From positions 34,267,225 to 34,331,224 of the forward strand of contig NC_069126.1 in NCBI RefSeq assembly GCF_026914265.1: 64,000 bases of DNA. Reading direction: 5' to 3'. A program made the position numbers and the translations under genes. Source of the stretch: Mya arenaria (taxonomy: Eukaryota; Mollusca; Bivalvia; Myida; Myidae). Every line of letters begins with the position of its first letter. Positions within the stretch are counted from its first letter, which is position 1. Below the pieces are notes generated by a model. The model searched no databases. It saw only the letters and a program-made list of their open reading frames with translations, and was not told where the DNA came from. Positions 61,502-64,000 of the stretch are shown piece by piece.

Positions 61502-64000
61502 TGTTAACACGATGTTAAGTATATAAACAATCCTATATATGAATACATTACTTGTTATTTAAGCTTTAATAATTAATCATCCAAATATTACAAATGACAT
61601 ATGAGAACCAAAAATGATCGCCAATACTTATAGAAAATAAGGGAAATAGTTCGATATAAAAAAAATAATTTTGAAATGCAATTACATTAATCTCAAAAGT
61701 ATGATCATGCAAAATCACATTAAATTATGACTGCAATATCGTCTGACTAGTAGACGACTTACGTAGACCCACGGAAATGTACGACTGGTATTGGTATTAA
61801 GCCTTCTCACGAAGTAAACATATCGCTGATAGCACTTACATGAAACTCGATATGGGTTTACGCGCATGCGTCGATTACTAAAAGCAATGCTTGTGTCACT
61901 TATTTCTTTCATGAACAATCTGTGGTCATATTATTTCCTTGTTGACTGACTTCCGCTTGAAACAATTGCGAATTCACATGGGACACGGATGTTAAATTTA
62001 CTGTAATAGCATTGTGTACAGTAAGTGAAACTGTCTTAGCAACTTTTGAATTAACTGTTTGTTAAGTGTAAGGAATAACAATAATGTGATGACTTTTAAC
62101 AGTAGCTAGATTTGTTTCTTATTGTTTAGTGTAGTGGTTTAAGGTTAAACAACTGTCGACCATGCATCTGTGGCCTTGGTCAGTATTAAGTTATTATGTT
62201 CGCTAGCACATTATGATACTAAGATGGAACGCCTACGTGCATTTAATAGTAAAGTAAAGATGCCCTATTTGTTTCACGGTATCAAGGTCAAAGTACATTG
62301 TTAGCTGACAATCAAAACGGGAATAATACTAAGGTTGTTCGCGAAAAGAAAAATTGTGTTGACAATGTCACATTTATGGGAGAAAACTGGCTTAGTTCAT
62401 CAAACGTTATATCAAGATTTCTTGTATGACATATTCGGTATGTATACTAGCCTCAGGTCAAAACTTTCTCAATAGTGTTGCAAAAAAAAATACAAAGTAT
62501 AGTAGCACCATAATTTGGCATCGTGCTTATGTGCATACGTTTTAACATGTATAAATAAGTGTTACGTCTAGACAATAATCTCTGAAAAGAAAAAGTTTTC
62601 TTAAGCTGTTACTAGTAAAGATCTGTTTTAGAAGAAAAAAATATTCGCTTTGCTAGGATTTGTGATTATACCCACTACGGTGGATGGCCGACCAAGTTTT
62701 TCGTCATCTTTAATTGACAATCTGCCGTTCTTATACATGTAACCCCGCTTGCAGTCAAACGTCTTCCAACACTTAGTTAGTGCCTGAATCCCTAATTAAC
62801 TTTATAGTGTCTTCGCTTAGGATTGTTTTCAGATTCGCGCTAAACTTTACAACACTGCGTTATTCAATGACGCCTGTTGCCGATCATAAATCAATGATTC
62901 GGAACACACGTTAATGCTTATAATAAAAATATAACGTCTTAAATTTTCACAAAATGACATGACACCTATGACCCATACTTAAGCGCCAACTTATTCTGTT
63001 TCAAATTATGGTGTTTTCATTCTGTAGCGATTGGTTTTTAAATGTTGAGAAAAAAAAATGTGTTCGTTTAATGTTTAAATCCTGCCAACTTCCCCAACAA
63101 CCCTGGTTTATGAATATCTAAACGTTTGACTACTTGGCTCTTCTCTGTAGTTTCCATCGAATTATGATAAATTATTGTCACATAAGCATACATTGCGAAA
63201 AGAACTTTATGGTAATGTTGTATTCTCATTTGTAATTGAAATGATATTGCATTATTGCCGGTATTGATTGACACAAAATATATTCATGTAATATGAATCA
63301 TGTCAGCTTTAAACGGACTAGACACCAGATCGTCCCAAAATCGGCTAATACAGATTTTTCCCAAAATAAACCTAGAATTGCCAATGTGAGCTAGTATAAA
63401 GCCGATAATGCATCATTTTACATAATCAAGGTAGCACACCCCTCATGAAAACGTTCACTTTCAACTCTTCAATTTTAATGCTTTAGACTTTCTTTTTAAG
63501 CACAGGACTACAAATCTTTTGAGGGTTTCAATGTCGTAGTTCGAATCCAGCCAGAAGCACAAATATTTATTTTTCATTTTTTTCTTCTTTGTTTTCATTA
63601 GCTAACATTTTTTTATAGAAGTTAATATTGTATTTTCATTAAAAAGTAAATAAATACATTTCTACACATAAATATTAGCTTTCGTGAAGATTTTATAGTT
63701 TGCAGGCACGGCTGAAATAGGTGGTTGGGAATTACAAACTTTATTATTTTTTAAATGAGACGGTAACACGTTTTGATTTTTTGGCATAAAGTTCCCAAAA
63801 GATTAAAGATAATTATTAATAAAGAACAGGTCATGAGTATTTCTAGAACTTGTTGATTTTGCTCTTAAGAGACGCTGTTCCATTTTTGCGCGGTCAAAAC
63901 AGAATGTTAAAATTGGAATACCATATCGCTATTTCAGTACAGTATGACTATATTTGTTGATGATGTGATCAATAATGTATTATTTTTGAAAGCAAATATA
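61501..64000. other. Non-coding window end, nothing firm
   Basis: AT-rich, with only short open frames. 'gtcgtagttcgaatccagcc' near 63,530-63,555 resembles a tRNA T-arm/B box and may be a SINE trace. 'ggactagacaccagatcgtc' near 63,317 looks like the start of a dispersed repeat. No gene is supported. Confidence 0.4.

Overview
The window looks like nuclear DNA of a bivalve mollusc. It is AT-rich, with intron-containing genes, abundant micro- and minisatellites, tRNA-derived SINE remnants, dispersed hairpin repeats and decayed retroelements. The protein families also fit: 'short-chain collagen C4-like' secreted proteins, an NB-ARC/TPR protein and an Ig-type receptor tyrosine phosphatase, all commonly expanded in bivalves. 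The species cannot be fixed from sequence alone. No prokaryotic gene organisation is present.

Region 1 (1-20,100) is a decaying cluster of short-chain collagen C4-like genes. Only one member, at 18,183-19,424 on the minus strand, is complete: two exons, 275 residues, signal peptide plus C4-like domain. Around it lie a pseudogene fragment at 41-405 (+), a broken two-exon copy at 1,152-2,315 (+), a copy with an intact domain exon but no recognisable first exon at 10,062-10,669 (+), an inverted first-exon remnant at 11,430-11,600 (-), and a copy truncated at both ends of its second exon at 13,095-13,794 (-). Duplicated flanks connect the copies. Between them are tandem repeats, a TIR element and a compound microsatellite.

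Region 2 (20,700-28,600) holds a hairpin repeat and a ~144-bp satellite whose monomers carry TCAAGGTCA-type motifs. It then holds a complete eight-exon minus-strand gene (27,484-23,353) for a 794-residue NB-ARC + winged-helix + TPR protein with no N-terminal effector domain. A tRNA-derived SINE with well-preserved A and B boxes lies upstream of it.

Region 3 (28,900-39,500) has no intact gene. It contains a Ty3/gypsy fossil, pieces of a LINE reverse transcriptase, and two degenerate tandem repeats.

Region 4 (39,513-60,246, minus strand) is one large gene that I could assemble completely: 26 coding exons, 4,242 nt, all phases consistent, 1,413 residues. It encodes a signal peptide, seven Ig-like domains, a transmembrane helix, and two tandem tyrosine phosphatase domains. 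D1 has a complete active site; D2 has an altered one. A GC-AG intron follows the transmembrane exon. Within that intron lies an exon-like segment on the opposite strand whose splice phases match those of the gene's own juxtamembrane exon, which suggests a micro-inverted alternative or ancestral exon.

Region 5 (60,250-64,000) is non-coding and dominated by a long AGT microsatellite.

The three gene groups (secreted C4-like proteins, an NB-ARC/TPR sensor-like protein, an Ig-domain phosphatase receptor) are each plausible innate recognition or signalling factors. A functional link between them is not shown by the sequence.
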